NCBI GenBank assembly: GCA_944470555.2
Contig: OX104128.1
Location: forward strand, 58,721,257 to 58,785,256
DNA length: 64,000 nt
Source of the DNA: Heterobilharzia americana
Lineage: Eukaryota; Platyhelminthes; Trematoda; Strigeidida; Schistosomatidae
Direction: 5' to 3'
The notes under the pieces were generated by a model, which was not told where the DNA came from, made no database searches, and saw nothing but the letters and a program-made list of their open reading frames with translations. Position 1 is the first letter of the stretch. Every line of letters begins with the position of its first letter. The position numbers and the translations under genes were made by a program. Of the stretch, positions 43,235-55,104 are shown in pieces.

Positions 43235-44165
43235 GTTTCCCAGTGTTTAGATTATTCTGACCTGATTAAACAAAACCTGGTTCTAGAACTGTTATCTAAC
43301 TGATTATACTGTTCAATATTAAATAATCCTGTTTTAATCGAATGACTTTAATGGCTGAGTATTTTCAAATTTATGCCTTGTGTCTTGGAGACAAATGTGA
43401 TTGGTCAAATTATGACCTTAGAAAGGTCAGTCGATGCATGTATGTCCAATGAGTTGCTTTCTTGTCCAGTTTCGTGTCAATATTTTGTATTTTTCTAGGG
43501 GATATTTGTGTTTCTTGGGGACATGAGACATGTTTTTAATGTGTTACATATGTAGCTGACTGTACTTGTGTTGAATGTGATGTCTACCTACACTTCATGT
43601 TTATGTCTTGGTTTTTAATGCCTTTCATACAGTAATTATATTGTTGTTATTTCACTTTCATGCTTATCTATTGTTTTCTAGCAAGTTTTCTTTGCTGAAA
43701 GATGTTTTCTCCAATTTTATTTAAAATATTTTTTATGAAGTAGCTTACAAGAGATTTATTTGTCTTAATTGCTGCTTCTTACCGAGTTGTCGTTGTTTCC
43801 AACAGGCTAGTATTGCAAATAGCGTTCTGTATTCATTATGTTACCTTTTATATTTACAATTACATTTGAAAGGAAAATAAATTTTTCTGAACTGATGTTT
43901 CGCCATTCAATGCTGCCAACAGCTTTATCGAAGTTATAGTAAACTGGAATTTACAACATTCAAGCTTATAGATAAGAACTTGACAAGTGTTCTTCTACAT
44001 GAATGATTCTTTTGTTGTCACAATTGTAGTAATAAAGATGATATTTACATGTAATATGTTGTGTATGAAGAGTAAGTGAATTATAGATTGAGATATATAT
44101 GTACTCATGTGCTGCTGATAATTCCTGTCGTATGTATGATGATGATGTCAGTGTATGTGGAGATG
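43235..44165. other. AT-rich, nothing recognised
   Basis: Possible upstream PLE F remnants to about 43290 (a KGDFIIVF-like frame); the rest shows no similarity. Confidence 0.35.
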
Positions 44166-44169
44166 GATT

Positions 44170-44490
44170 GAGATCAGATCAAACTATGTTGTACTCCGTC
44201 ATTCCTATTTCGATAACTATAATTCCCAGTTAATGGGAGGAGATGTTCTTTATAATTTCTAAAGTCTTTCTCAGTAATAATTTCAATATTGTCACAATTG
44301 ATCTTATGACCTGAAATTATAGCATGTAGAGCTATGGCTGATATATTTTCAAGCTTTTTCTACTCCACTGGGTTTTTTTAATCTTTTCTTAATCTTGATT
44401 TCACAAGATATTTGTCCTATGTATATTGCATCACAGTTTGGGTATTTTATTTTATAAATACAATTAGATTGTGAATCTACAGGGATCTCG
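44170..44490 (-). pseudogene. Penelope-like element G, GIY-YIG endonuclease end
   Basis: Minus strand from 44480: SQSNCIYKIKYPNCDAIYIGQISCEIKIKKRLK (motifs CIYKIKYPNCDAIYIGQ), a frameshift, ISAIALHAIISGHKINCDNIEIIT, then YKEHLLPLTGNYSYRNRNDGVQHSL. CIYKIK..C...YIGQ is the PLE endonuclease start; RNRNDG resembles the NRDEG-type C-terminus. One internal frameshift. It abuts an RTE fragment starting at about 44500. Confidence 0.78.
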
Positions 44491-44499
44491 TCTTTATCA

Positions 44500-45000
44500 A
44501 CCTCATTCAACAGCAGCTATATGCTACATGATGCTACATGCCAAGTGATTTTAACAATGAGAAGCTCAGTGATACTTCTGAAGTGAAGACAGGAGTAAGA
44601 CGAGGCTGCCGCCTACTGTCACCGATCATCTTCCTGATTGTGGTAAATTGGATCATGCAGCGAACCGTGAGGAGCGAGAAGATGGACATACGCTGGCTGC
44701 ACAGGTGAGAAGATCATAGAAGATTTGGATTTTGCTGATCATGATTTACGTCTAACGTCTTATCTTACAAACTCGAAGATCTACAGGCGAAAACTAACAA
44801 GTTGACAGAAGGGGCAGCGAAGATGGGACTTGAATTGAATGTAGAGAAGACATAGGTGATAAAGATAGCCAACCAACAATAGCATCAACAACAAGCACTA
44901 AACACCATGAACTGGAGAAACCTAAGGGAAGTAGTCTCTTTCATCTACCTAGGTAGCATCATTTCAACTACAGGCGGCATCACAGACGAGGGTGTGAATA
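44500..45000 (+). pseudogene. RTE-like fragment, RT palm region
   Basis: LINLIQQQL-type start, SEVKTGVRRGCRLLSPIIFLIVVNWIMQRTV, then a degenerate FADD region, HKLEDLQAKTNKL, GLELNVEKT, FIYLGSIISTTGG, and an abrupt end near 45000 ('ggtgtgaat'). It lacks the 3' terminus, so this piece was cut by a later rearrangement, unlike the 3'-complete copies. Confidence 0.8.
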
Positions 45001-45279
45001 TTTCTCCTTAAGTTATTGCGTAATTAAATTCAGTCAACAGATACTGCAGCCATTTAGATTCCTATCTCTTACCAAACTAGTCACCTCATCTAATTGATAT
45101 CTCAACAAGAAAGCCTTTTGCTACTGATAATTGTAATTCATTCTTTGTTATTTCACTCTAGTTAATTCCTCCGTCTTCGTTGACATATGAGTTCATTCAG
45201 TAAGTGTTTTAGTATTGCTTCAATTTTCAATATCTTTTGGCTAGATGTATTTGGATCAAGGAGAATGATAATGCATTTC

Positions 45280-45450
45280 AAAGCATTCTGCTACCTTGAT
45301 CGGTTGTCTAAGTGGATAAAACTTCCGTGTCTGAAACGATAGGTAATGAGTTTCTGTCTAGTAGGTTTTTATATCCAACTGACGAGTACCGAATAGGATG
45401 AAATATACATCCTTAATTCCACAACTAATCACTACTAAAATATAGATATG
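45280..45450 (+). mobile_element. Family 1 repeat fragment with hammerhead core
   Basis: A tRNA-like remnant ('ttgtctaagtggataaaac') leads to a ribozyme at 45373-45418: CTGACGA and GAAA intact, stem II changed (TACC...TAGG), cleavage triplet ATC, but stem I reduced to a few pairs (ATCCAA with CTTAAT). Cleavage is unlikely without a stable stem I. Confidence 0.65.
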
Positions 45451-45793
45451 ATACAGGTTAACAAAAGATTTCTTGCTTCATCATAACATTCACTATTTCT
45501 AGTGTATTGTATGTTTCAAAGTCTACAGTTATTGAACATGTTGAATAAACTGACAATTTGATTTTCAAGGTTATGAATCCTCAACTAAATGATCAGGCTT
45601 GTTTATATTTCAATGTCAGAGAATACAATTATAACAAGACATATATTAAGATAATTTTAGTTGCTTATTTGAATAAAGTATCATATCGTGTATTTTGAGC
45701 GAATAAATGTTAATGTATTCCCTCTTTTTTTAATGTTTAAGAGTGAAACCGTTCATTACCTCAATGAATCGTTGAATTATTAAGAGTTTTGTT

Positions 45794-45795
<2 letters not shown>

Positions 45796-45849
<54 letters not shown>
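45796..45849 (+). repeat. (AT)n microsatellite
   Basis: About 27 uninterrupted AT units. Confidence 0.95.
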
Positions 45850-45851
<2 letters not shown>

Positions 45852-45904
45852 CTAGTAGCATAATCCATAGTACGTGATAGGTCCTAATTGAGGACTCATC
45901 AGTT

Positions 45905-47185
45905 ATTATTATTATTATTATCCGTCCCTTGGGTTCCCGTGGGACATACAGCTTCAGTAGCACGCATCCATTCCACTCTCTTCTCTCCAATCCTTTGAAC
46001 CTCACTCCGCCACTGCCCAGAAGTTTTCATTTCTTCATCACATGATCTCCTCCATGTCAATCTCACCTCGGACTCCCAACTCGTCGCTTCCCATCTGGGT
46101 TACACTCGAGCAACTGGTCTGGCGCATGATGTCCCCAGTCCGCCTTATCAGTGTATGCCCAATCCATCTTCACTTTCATCCTATACGTATTTGTTGAGTG
46201 ATAGGTTCTTGGTTGGTTCGTTGCCAGCCAGCCAGCCAGAGTTCCTTCTTGCTTATTCTTATTATTCTCACCATCTGACCTTCAGTATCCAGCTAGCGTA
46301 GGCACCACTTGTTCATCAATGTCTGCAGTTTGTTGGAAGTGCTTTCCATAACGCACCAAGTCTCTCAACCATCACATTGAAGCACTGACTTGACTGGCAT
46401 TAGTGTTGAAAATCCGGATGTTGTTCACACTTTATGCTGAGTGCAGTGCACAAGATCTGCACACTGGTTAGTGAAGGTTAATGAAGGAATGCCTGTCTTG
46501 CTGTGTTTCGGATGCTGGTTGCTTCGACGTCCTCGTCGTCCTCCTCGTTTCTGTCTGTGCCTGTGCCTGTGGCTGTGCCACCTGTAGTTGAAACCATGCT
46601 GCCTAATTAGGTGTAGGTGAAAGAGACTACTTCATTCAAGTTTCTCCCATTGATGGTGATTGAATCTTGTTGCTGGTGGTGGTGGTGTTGATTGGGTATC
46701 TTTATCACTTGTATCTTCTGTACGTCCACTTGAAGTCCCATCTTCGGTGCCCTGCCTTCTCTGTCAACTTGTTAGTTTCTACCTATAGATCTTCAAGTTT
46801 GTGTGACATTAGACACAAGTCATCGGCGAAATCCAAATCTTCTTCTGGGATCTTTTACCCTGTCTTACTCCTCACTGTTTGTTGCATGATCCAGTCCAAC
46901 CCACCATAATCAGGAAGACCATCGTTGATAATAGGTGGCAACTGTGTCTTACTCCTGTCTTCACTTCAATAGCATCACTGATCTTCCCATTGTGAATCGC
47001 TTGGCATATGGCGTCTTCATATAGTTGTTGAATGAAGTTGATAAAGGTTTTTTGGCATTCCATAGTGTTGGAGCAGTTTCCAAATTACTTGTCAGTCGAC
47101 GCTGACATAGGCCTTTTCATAGTTGTTGGAGTTGAGGTAGAACTCATCAATTAGGTCCGTTTCAATTTCGATGAGTGATGTGACT
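45905..47185 (-). pseudogene. RTE-like retrotransposon, 5'-truncated
   Basis: Minus strand: VIWKLLQHYGMPKTFI-like start near 47100, FINFIQQLYEDAICQAIHNGKISDA, VKTGVRHSCHLL, a damaged FADD region near 46820, HKLEDL, GLQVDVQKIQVIKIPNQ, LNEVVSFTYT.LGS, and the WNPDGKR..LGV..EIDMEE C-terminal region. It ends with the canonical 3' terminus at 45925 and a (AAT)n tail at 45906-45920. Frameshifted. Short repeats of TGTGCC/TGTGGC at 46555-46580. Confidence 0.82.
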
Positions 47186-47189
47186 ATGA

Positions 47190-47795
47190 AATAAACTTAG
47201 GACAAACTATCACCTCTTCAAATGCCAGATAACTAACCACAAGAATAGTGTACCACGGTAACGCCATCTTATCGGATTGATCAAAACACCGGATGGTCAT
47301 TTCTCTGGTATGGAGCTGAAGTTATCAGCTATTTATCTTGATAAATTGAACTCATATAGCTGACTTAGACGAATCAGTATGCTTTAACTTACTAACACAT
47401 ATGCTGTCACTAAGTCTGAGGACTGTTGAAACTATAATTTCTTCATGACTTTCCAATATCGGCTATTGATGTGAGACTTATGAACAAGAGTACACCATCA
47501 GGTTGGCATCATTTAGGTGTTATGAAACAATGGTACACTTGCCATCGTCTTTAGAATGTTTGTACTTGCACTGGAGTCAAGTGTAGTCAATGGGAGTCAG
47601 CGTAATAAAAGCTTACGACTACTTTTATCTACTGAAACTTGATACCTGTCAAAAATCCCAACATCCCTTAGATTCGAGGCTTTGTAGATTGGTAAATTCC
47701 CAGTACAATTCAGGCAAATCCATTGCTAATTTTATCACTTTAAGTGATTTGCTTGATATGAATAAAAATTTACTACATTTCAAGAATATATAACT
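47190..47795. other. Unassigned
   Basis: No family similarity or convincing coding sequence. Confidence 0.35.
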
Positions 47796-47799
47796 GAAA

Positions 47800-48115
47800 G
47801 ACAGATAATATCGTGGCATTCTCGCATGAACCCATATATGAATAGAGACCGATCAAGTCGTCCCACTAAACGATGGGATAATACAATCAATAACATTAAA
47901 ACTACACCCATTGCACAAGAAGTAGGCAGTATGATTCGGTTATCTAGTAGATAATGCTCTGTCGTTTGAAGTAACCAGTCCCAGGTTCGAATCCCAGTAG
48001 GGACAACATAGTTCACTCAAAGGTAGGTACATCAAGACTGACAAATCTTAAATAGAACAAAACGGTCATCAAACTGGATTCCATTTCTAGCCACTAACCA
48101 CTGTAAATAAATAAT
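47800..48115 (+). mobile_element. Family 1 (Sm-alpha-like) element, ribozyme decayed
   Basis: Full order of the family: 'gataatatcgtggcattc', 'tagagaccgatcaagtcg', 'acacccattgcacaagaagt', a head with B-box AGGTTCGAATCCC, then 'actgacaaatcttaaatagaacaaaacgg' in place of CTGACGAG...CGAAAT, and 'ctggattcc...ctagccactaaccac'. G8 and G12 are lost. Confidence 0.75.
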
Positions 48116-48119
48116 GTAA

Positions 48120-49190
48120 TTGGTTTAAGTGTTGTTATCCTACTCACAGCTTGTAAGTCCGAGTTACATGCATTCCAAGAAGTGGTAGTGTTTCCAGTGT
48201 TATAGTATTCTTTTTGAAAGATTTTTACTTCCTGCAAGAAGAATGAGAAAAGACACTTGTATCTAATTCATTTGCTTACTTTTTCATTTCTTATTATAAA
48301 TATACTGTAGATTAGTTGGGAAAGGAAAAATCAAGGAAACATATTCTTTGGCAAGTGATAGAGGCAGGAAGGGAGGCAGCGAGATACGAAGGAATGAAAG
48401 TGGAAATTAATTTGAAGATATAGACAAAAGATTAAAGTCTTCTCTATTGTAGAACAACTCACTTTATATAAGATAAACAAACAAATTAAATCAGAAATAT
48501 GTACAAAAATAGAGATAGATAATAAGCTAAAGTTTTCTTGCTTATTTTTTTCCTATTATTGACATCTTTGTTAATATGATTAGCTCAGATTTCATAATTC
48601 ACTTGTCGTTAAGCTTTAATTTTCTTTCATCTTTCACCTTTAGTAAATCCATCTAAAGTTACTCAATCATCTTTTCAATTTATTTTTCGTGTTATATGCA
48701 TATCATAATGGATATTCATCTCTCATTTCACATTTTTCTATTTTCAACCTTTTTTTTCTCCATTATTGTCAAAAGTAGATTATGCTATGTTTTATTTCAT
48801 AATTTTTAACTGAGTTTATTCAACATTCAAGGCATCGACTTCTCAGTTGAGTTATGGTTCATCAACTTAGAGAGTAGATTTCTGACTGATTAGTCATGGA
48901 TTTGGACACCGTTCCACTCACTGGAGTTCTGAACAGTTAAATCAATTTTTTAACCTTTACGCAGTAGGTTTGGCTTACTATCTACTACACGAATGTGTAC
49001 AGTGTAGATTTTATTTCTGACCCGATTATTCATTTGATATTTTATGTCTAATAAATAAGGAAACAGAATCCATTCATCCTCCAGTTCTTCTAAACAAATA
49101 TGATTTGACAGAATGGATTATAAAGGAAACCTGTACACGTTGACGTATGTTTAAATAGTGAATGGTGACAAATCAGATCAGATCACATTC
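48120..49190. other. AT-rich, nothing recognised
   Basis: No open frames with family resemblance and no Pol III or ribozyme motifs. Confidence 0.4.
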
Positions 49191-49194
49191 TCCA

Positions 49195-50085
49195 TATATC
49201 ATAATAACAGTATGGGCTTAAGTGTCATCGATGTCAGTGATTAGTTCATGAGTTCAAGGTGAAGATGTCAGAGTATGTCAGCGTGATATGAGAAAGACGC
49301 ATTATGATAACCACCCTGAGAATATCATTCAAGAGGTTAAAAGCTATGTGCAGAACAATTCAAAAGGAAAATCAAATGAGGAATCTTGAATGAGTACAAC
49401 ACCTCTACTGTTCCACCAACGTACAACTGAACAGTCACAATCGATTCTAAGAAACCACTGAATAACAACCTTCTACAAGACAACCAACACTCACTCTCAG
49501 CAATGCTTCAGTTCACTTAAAATATAAAATTCCTCTCTACCTCCCTCCACACAGAATTGTATCTACAGATTAGGCTGTGTTGATTGTGATGTTGATTATT
49601 ATTGGGGAATCATCCTGAGACATCCTCATTCATATTAAACAACATGCAACTCTACACAAAACAACCTCCAAATAATGTTGTACAACTGGAGAATTTACAA
49701 ATCAAATCAACAATTGTGGATTTGTGCTGTCTATCATAGTCACAGAATTGATATCAAAACTACCAGGAAAGATGGATAGGTGAGGCATTTCAACTTATGT
49801 TGAATCCTGATACAAACAACACAGAAAGGAAGGATAAACTGTCCCATAAACTTCCACAGTATCTCCAAAGTGAGATAAGCACAACTAGTCATAAATAAAT
49901 AACATGGACAAACATTAACCCACTGAATGCTTCATCCATAGTATCTTCCAATTCACACTCATATCTTCAACACAAAATCATCGACTAATCACTCATAAAG
50001 GTAACACTTGTGCCAACCATATTATCATCCATAAAAAAAGGGATTCGATTGATTTATCACCATTTACTAATTGAACACTTACTAG
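49195..50085 (+). repeat. Unclassified 0.85-kb dispersed repeat, copy 2
   Basis: Close relative of 12810-13665, same orientation. Between about 49765 and 49945 it diverges from copy 1. It passes into RTE sequence at about 50085. Confidence 0.75.
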
Positions 50086-50640
50086 CGAAAGACAGGAGTA
50101 AGACAAGACAAGGTTGCCACCTAATATCACTGATCATCTTCCTGATTGTCAGCCACTCGACTGAACTTGACTCCATCATACAACAAATTGTGAGAAGATG
50201 GACATACCCTGTTTGAACGATGAAGAAACACTAGGAGATTTGGACTGCACCACCGATGATGATTTATGTTTAATGTCCTGTCTCACAAACTCGAAGATCT
50301 ACAGACGAAAACTAACAAGTTGGCAGGAGAGATAGGGCAGGAGAGGACAGGACAGGACAGGACAGGGCAGACCAGGGCAGACCAGGGAATGGCAGCGAAG
50401 ATCGGACTTCCTTCAGGTGAACATAGAGAAGACAGAGGTGATGAACATACACAAGCAACAAAAACAAGCAGGAATCAACATCAGTGGGAGAAATCTGTAG
50501 CAAGTTGTCACTTTCATCTACCTACTGAGGAAGCATCGCATCGTCTCAACTACAGGCATCAGCGGTGGTGGCACAGATGAGGACGTCATAGTCAGGATTG
50601 GAAACACAACAAGAAAGGCCTTCCTTCAGTAATGTGTGGA
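50085..50640 (+). pseudogene. RTE-like fragment at the start of the tandem array
   Basis: 'gacaggagtaagacaagacaaggttgccacc' corresponds to VKTGVRQGC; LIIFLIVSHSTELDSIIQQIVRR follows; then a degenerate FADD region (DCTTDDDLCLMSHKLEDLQTK) and a GGACA/GGGCAGACCA short-unit array at 50335-50393. After that come VNIEKTEVMNIHKQQK and RIGNTTRKAFL, ending in unrelated sequence near 50640. The downstream WNP region is missing here but present in the last copy of the array. Confidence 0.8.
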
Positions 50641-51344
50641 GACTGGTGTGTAGATGTATTCTACTCCACTCGCTTATATTCTTGAGGTTAGTGTGTCAAT
50701 CGCTTCTCTTATCTCATCCATTAATCAGTCTGTTTGCTAGTAAATTGGCGTACATCAACAAAATCACTAGTTCATGAATCTGAAGTCCAAATATTTTACA
50801 CCAAATGTTGCATTACTCTGGTAACCTTCATCGTAATGAACTATAGATGCATTTCCCGGTACTCTTTTGTTTAAAAAGGGTAATATATTGACCATGAAAT
50901 CTAAGTGAGCAGCTAATATGATTACGGTGAACGAACAGTGACATATCACAGATTTAAATGCCGAGTGGGTGAAACCGTTAGTGATTTGAGTTAAGGTAAG
51001 TCGTTTTCTGTATCTGAGTGTCTTAACTCATTTGTTGGACTATCGGACAATTAACTCATATTCCCCTCGTTGGAATCCTGCCTTGCAATAGGTTTCCATC
51101 ATTTCATCTTAAATAAGCAACTCTTATAAGTAACACCTATTACGTCAGGCAGTCTAGTTGATGGTGTAATCATCTGACTTTTTGTAAAGATCCAAATTAT
51201 AGTGTTGATTACCTCAGCTTCACATTAACCCTTAAATAAGAAGTTTGAAAGAGACTTAATTGGAGTATGAGTGATAGTTTCCAATCATTTTCAATAAAGT
51301 TATTAAACAATCATAAGATATATTTAAAAACTTCACGCTACATT

Positions 51345-51625
51345 ACTGCTCAGTGCTCCTTAGTGATAAGATTCAAGATGGATACCTGGAAGTTCTAATG
51401 ACAGAAGCCGTGACCTCTTGAGTCAGTATCGGCCGATAGTGAAGCAGTTTTCAAGTGAAGAGCTTGTTGGATAGTTACACTATATTTTGAACTGGCAGAA
51501 GTTGAAAGATGTGGACTATTGAACTGTTGTTGCTGAATGATTGATGCGTTTGCAATCAGACCTGAGCTTATCATAGGTGAATACTTCTGAAGAGTCGCAT
51601 CCTGGGACAAAATAACAACAATAAC
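51345..51625 (+). mobile_element. Family 3 repeat, degenerate (in unit 1; copy in unit 2 at 55809-56089)
   Basis: Has 'tgacagaagccgtgacctcttgagtcag', a head remnant, and a ribozyme remnant 'cttctgaagagtcgcatcctgggacaaaataa' (CTGAAGAG kept, G12 changed). No tail. Confidence 0.55.
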
Positions 51626-52884
51626 ATATTCAAGTGTACGTCATTCATGACTACAAAAAGAGAACATCGTTACTTGAAAATGCCATCAGGTAATAATCGT
51701 GGATTTAGAACCCCCGTGATAATGATGATGATGGATCATTTAATATCAATTGAATTAGGTCATAGTTTAGTACTAGCAACAAATTTCTGCTGTAAAATTA
51801 TTACACATTGACAAGGTGTATTTAAGGGTTAATCCAAAGAAGTATTCAGTTAGGAAGAGAATAGATCGAGGGAAAGAGGGGCTATTAGATCTCTCCTTTA
51901 CTCCGTCATTTGGTGACTTCATGATGGTCTATCTGAAGTTGATTAATGTACACTTGGTTAATGATCAATTCAGAGTTTATTCCAAAAAATCTCTGGATAA
52001 CATTTTTTAATCAATGATGATAAAACAATAGAGTTCCATGTATCTCTAGAAATCTTTAATTCATCATCATGTTGTAGACTTCAAGTCCAGTTGGAATGTG
52101 TTAACTTTGTTTTTAGATTTTCAGCTGTTCTTAAAAACACGAAAATAAATGCTCCACTTTAAGTGTCACCACATGGAAAATAGACTTGGTATTCTACACT
52201 ATTCAACAGTTCTGTGGAAGTACCTTTTAATAAGTCTAAAGTTCAAGGTTAATTAATACCTTTCCAAAGCTAGTCGAAGAATAATCTTTACTGCATTTCT
52301 GCAGTTTACTTTCTTGATGTACTTTCTAACTCATCAGAATGTCAAAGACAAGCTCTTGTTGTTAACAGCATTTAGTTGCTCTTGTAGAAGTAAGTACATG
52401 ACAGTAACAAACACTTTTCATCATGATTAATCTGAAGAAATTATATCAGTTGACAAATCTATTCTGGAGAATATTTTGCCCTACTTTAACGTAGTGCCCA
52501 CAGAAAGTTCGTTTGATATTATATATAAGGTGACAGTAGGTCATTAAAATTATTTCCACTGAACACTGTTTTTTATCCCCAGAACTTTAGACTTGAAACG
52601 TCCTACACTTATATGTACATATTGAGGAATTATGCATCAACAATGTAAAGAGCTCGATTATCATTGTATTATACACTTGAGGAAGTCAATTCAGAAAAGT
52701 TTTAAGAATTCAGTTCAGAATAATACATTATCGAAATGCCTATGCAACCACCCTCTAATTGCAGTTTGGATGATGTAAAGAATGAATTTTATGAGAGACT
52801 GTCAACTTTTTTTACAGAAAGAAAAACTTTCAAATGTAGTCACAATAGCAGGTTCTGTTAATGCTTAGGTAGGGAAACTGAGTC

Positions 52885-53010
52885 AATCGGAAAGGCATCT
52901 TGAAGGTATTTGCGGAATCCTATGCCAACGAATCGACATTGGTGATCGTAGTTAGTAGTACTATACTATTCAGGCTATGACTGACCCCACGTAGCATCAG
53001 ATTATGTACA
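52885..53010 (-). mobile_element. Family 2 head remnant (in unit 1; copy in unit 2 at 57349-57474)
   Basis: The reverse complement shows 'gtcagtcatagcctgaatagtatag', like the family 2 head, with no recognisable ribozyme. Confidence 0.4.
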
Positions 53011-53409
53011 AGAAAACAAGGTCAGACAAGACTTCATGACGACTGTTGTAAAAATCCAGTGTTCTGTACTGTCACTTCAATTGCCTTAGTGACAACATCG
53101 CATACTTAGTCGGTAGACTTCACTCAGTGCTGAGCGTTTAGGCGTATCCAGCAATGTCGAGATTTTAGTCATTATGGCAAAAGCTATAAAGGATTCTTCA
53201 ATTGTATGCATTCCTTCTTTGAAATCATATCAAAATGGCGATAATGCTGCCGTTTTACTGAGACGCCATGTTTTGTAAACAAAGAATATTCTTTTCGATA
53301 ACTTCTCCAGGTCCAGCAGTTATGTGTACATACTGAGGAATTATGGATCAACAATATTGGGATTTTGCAAGTATATTGAAAGAACACAGAGGAATGTATC
53401 CATCCAGTT

Positions 53410-53550
53410 CACTTAGTCTATCCTGAAGAATATGTGTCTGAAAGAAGATAACATTCTAACTAGCGCAATCACCAAACATCTCATAGACACAGGACATCAG
53501 GTTGAAACTTTGAGTGCTGTTCCCACACACGACTTTTTTGAATTCATTTC
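53410..53550 (+). pseudogene. PLE endonuclease fragment (in unit 1; copy in unit 2 at 57874-58014)
   Basis: One frame reads LTSAITKHLIDTGHQVETLSAV, the PLE motif (I.KHL..TGH.V) also seen as GTGHQVD in element A at 9440. Upstream frames are unclear. Confidence 0.65.
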
Positions 53551-53554
53551 AGGT

Positions 53555-53880
53555 TGCAATTCATAATAGACTTGCATCAATTTAAGGAACATTGGAAATC
53601 CGGAAGCAGTGGACAGCTGTTTCATCCCACTAGTATGGGAGTCCTCAGTAGTGCCCACTTATGGCACCGCCAACCCACCCCACCAGGGATCGACCTAGGA
53701 CCTGCAGGTTCCGTGACCAGCACGTAACCTGAAGGTTCATGGTTCAACCCTTGGCGGGGTCGTGTGTGTGCACTGCTAAGGGGTCCCGTACTAGCGGGAC
53801 GAAACAGTTTTCCAGTGCTCCCAGCTTTTCCAATGTTCCTTGAACTGTTGTCAGTCCATACTGAATTCCAACCTGAAGTT
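53555..53880. mobile_element. Family 3 inverted pair with hammerheads (in unit 1; copy in unit 2 at 58019-58344)
   Basis: A minus-strand half (53560-53725) joins a plus-strand half (53725-53880) at the tRNA-like head. The minus ribozyme (53606-53654) keeps CTGAGGA, GAAAC and GTC with a 4-bp stem II but has mismatches at the stem II base and in stem I. The plus ribozyme (53777-53815) reads CTAAGGG with TTC, so it is inactive. Confidence 0.7.
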
Positions 53881-54479
53881 TCTTATGTCTTAATAACTAT
53901 TACGCCAGATATTAGTAATTTGTTCAATGTTCAATGTTTACACGAAACTATTGACTTCAGTGTCATGATAGTGATGGTTTTTATGATATCAAGTAATTGT
54001 ATTTTAACAGTAAATAGATGAGTTCAAAATCTGTGACACTAAATTGAATAAGTTGGTATTGTTTTTATCGGAGTCAGTTTCCATGGTGAAGAGGACTATG
54101 AAGAAAACTGTCGTGTAGCATTAGAGACGACTATGGTCTAAAATTGTCACCTGTGCTCTTTTCTATTGGTTAAATGCATTGGCTACCAATTCCATGGGAA
54201 ATGTAGTTGACATTTTGATTAAAGCACCAAAAAACAACTATAGCTTATTCGATTTGCACTATGCTTAAAGACAAGATACATGAACAAAGAGTTTTGCTTA
54301 TTATGATCCAGAATAAATTGATGCGACTCAACGAGAGTCAATATTCACTAAACACAGAATCAAAGCCTTTGAATATCCCTGTCTAGTGTGTCTATAGTTT
54401 TCTTAGTGTAGTGAAACATTAGAAAAATTTGGAAATCACTTGAAACTGGAATGTTTAATACATCGTTAACTGAGGACGT

Positions 54480-55104
54480 ATTCAACAGATATATGATGAT
54501 GTTACATGAAAAGTGATCCACAATGGAAAGCTCACTCATGGATTCGCAGCTAAGATAGTTTGATAGGCAAGACGAGGTTACAATTTAATATCACTGATCA
54601 TCTTCCTGATTGTCAGCCACTCGACTGAACTTGACTCCATCATACAACAAATTGTGAGAAGATGGACATACCCTGTTTGAACGATGAAGAAACACTAGGA
54701 GATTTGGACTGCACCACCGATGATGATTTATGTTTAATGTCCTGTCTCACAAACTCGAAGATCTACAGACGAAAACTAACAAGTTGGCAGGAGAGATAGG
54801 GCAGGAGAGGACAGGACAGGACAGGACAGGGCAGACCAGGGCAGACCAGGGAATGGCAGCGAAGATCGGACTTCCTTCAGGTGAACATAGAGAAGACAGA
54901 GGTGATGAACATACACAAGCAACAAAAACAAGCAGGAATCAACATCAGTGGGAGAAATCTGTAGCAAGTTGTCACTTTCATCTACCTACTGAGGAAGCAT
55001 CGCATCGTCTCAACTACAGGCATCAGCGGTGGTGGCACAGATGAGGACGTCATAGTCAGGATTGGAAACACAACAAGAAAGGCCTTCCTTCAGTAATGTG
55101 TGGA
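54480..55104 (+). pseudogene. RTE-like sequence spanning the unit 1/unit 2 junction
   Basis: 54485-54585 is the RTE segment upstream of the VKTGV region ('gatgttacatgaaaagtgatccacaatgg', compare 44530), continuing in register into the unit 2 start. So the junction at 54586 joins two RTE pieces at matching positions, as expected for unequal recombination between RTE copies. The rest repeats 50122-50640. Confidence 0.8.

Larger units (their letters stand above)
50122..54585 (+). repeat. Tandem duplication, unit 1 (4464 bp)
   Basis: Every landmark recurs exactly 4464 bp downstream (for example 51395/55859, 53764/58228) and the two units look identical wherever compared. The left edge is defined by sequence upstream of 50122, which differs from that upstream of 54586, although both are RTE-derived. 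The unit holds RTE sequence at both ends, a degenerate family 3 repeat (51345-51625), a PLE fragment, and a family 3 inverted pair. 50640-51340 and 51630-52880 hold nothing I can name. Confidence 0.92.

Noticed and set aside
53764..54021. 85-residue frame present twice at identical spacing (also 58228-58485)
   Set aside because: It starts in a family 3 ribozyme repeat; recurrence is due to the tandem duplication, not selection on a protein.
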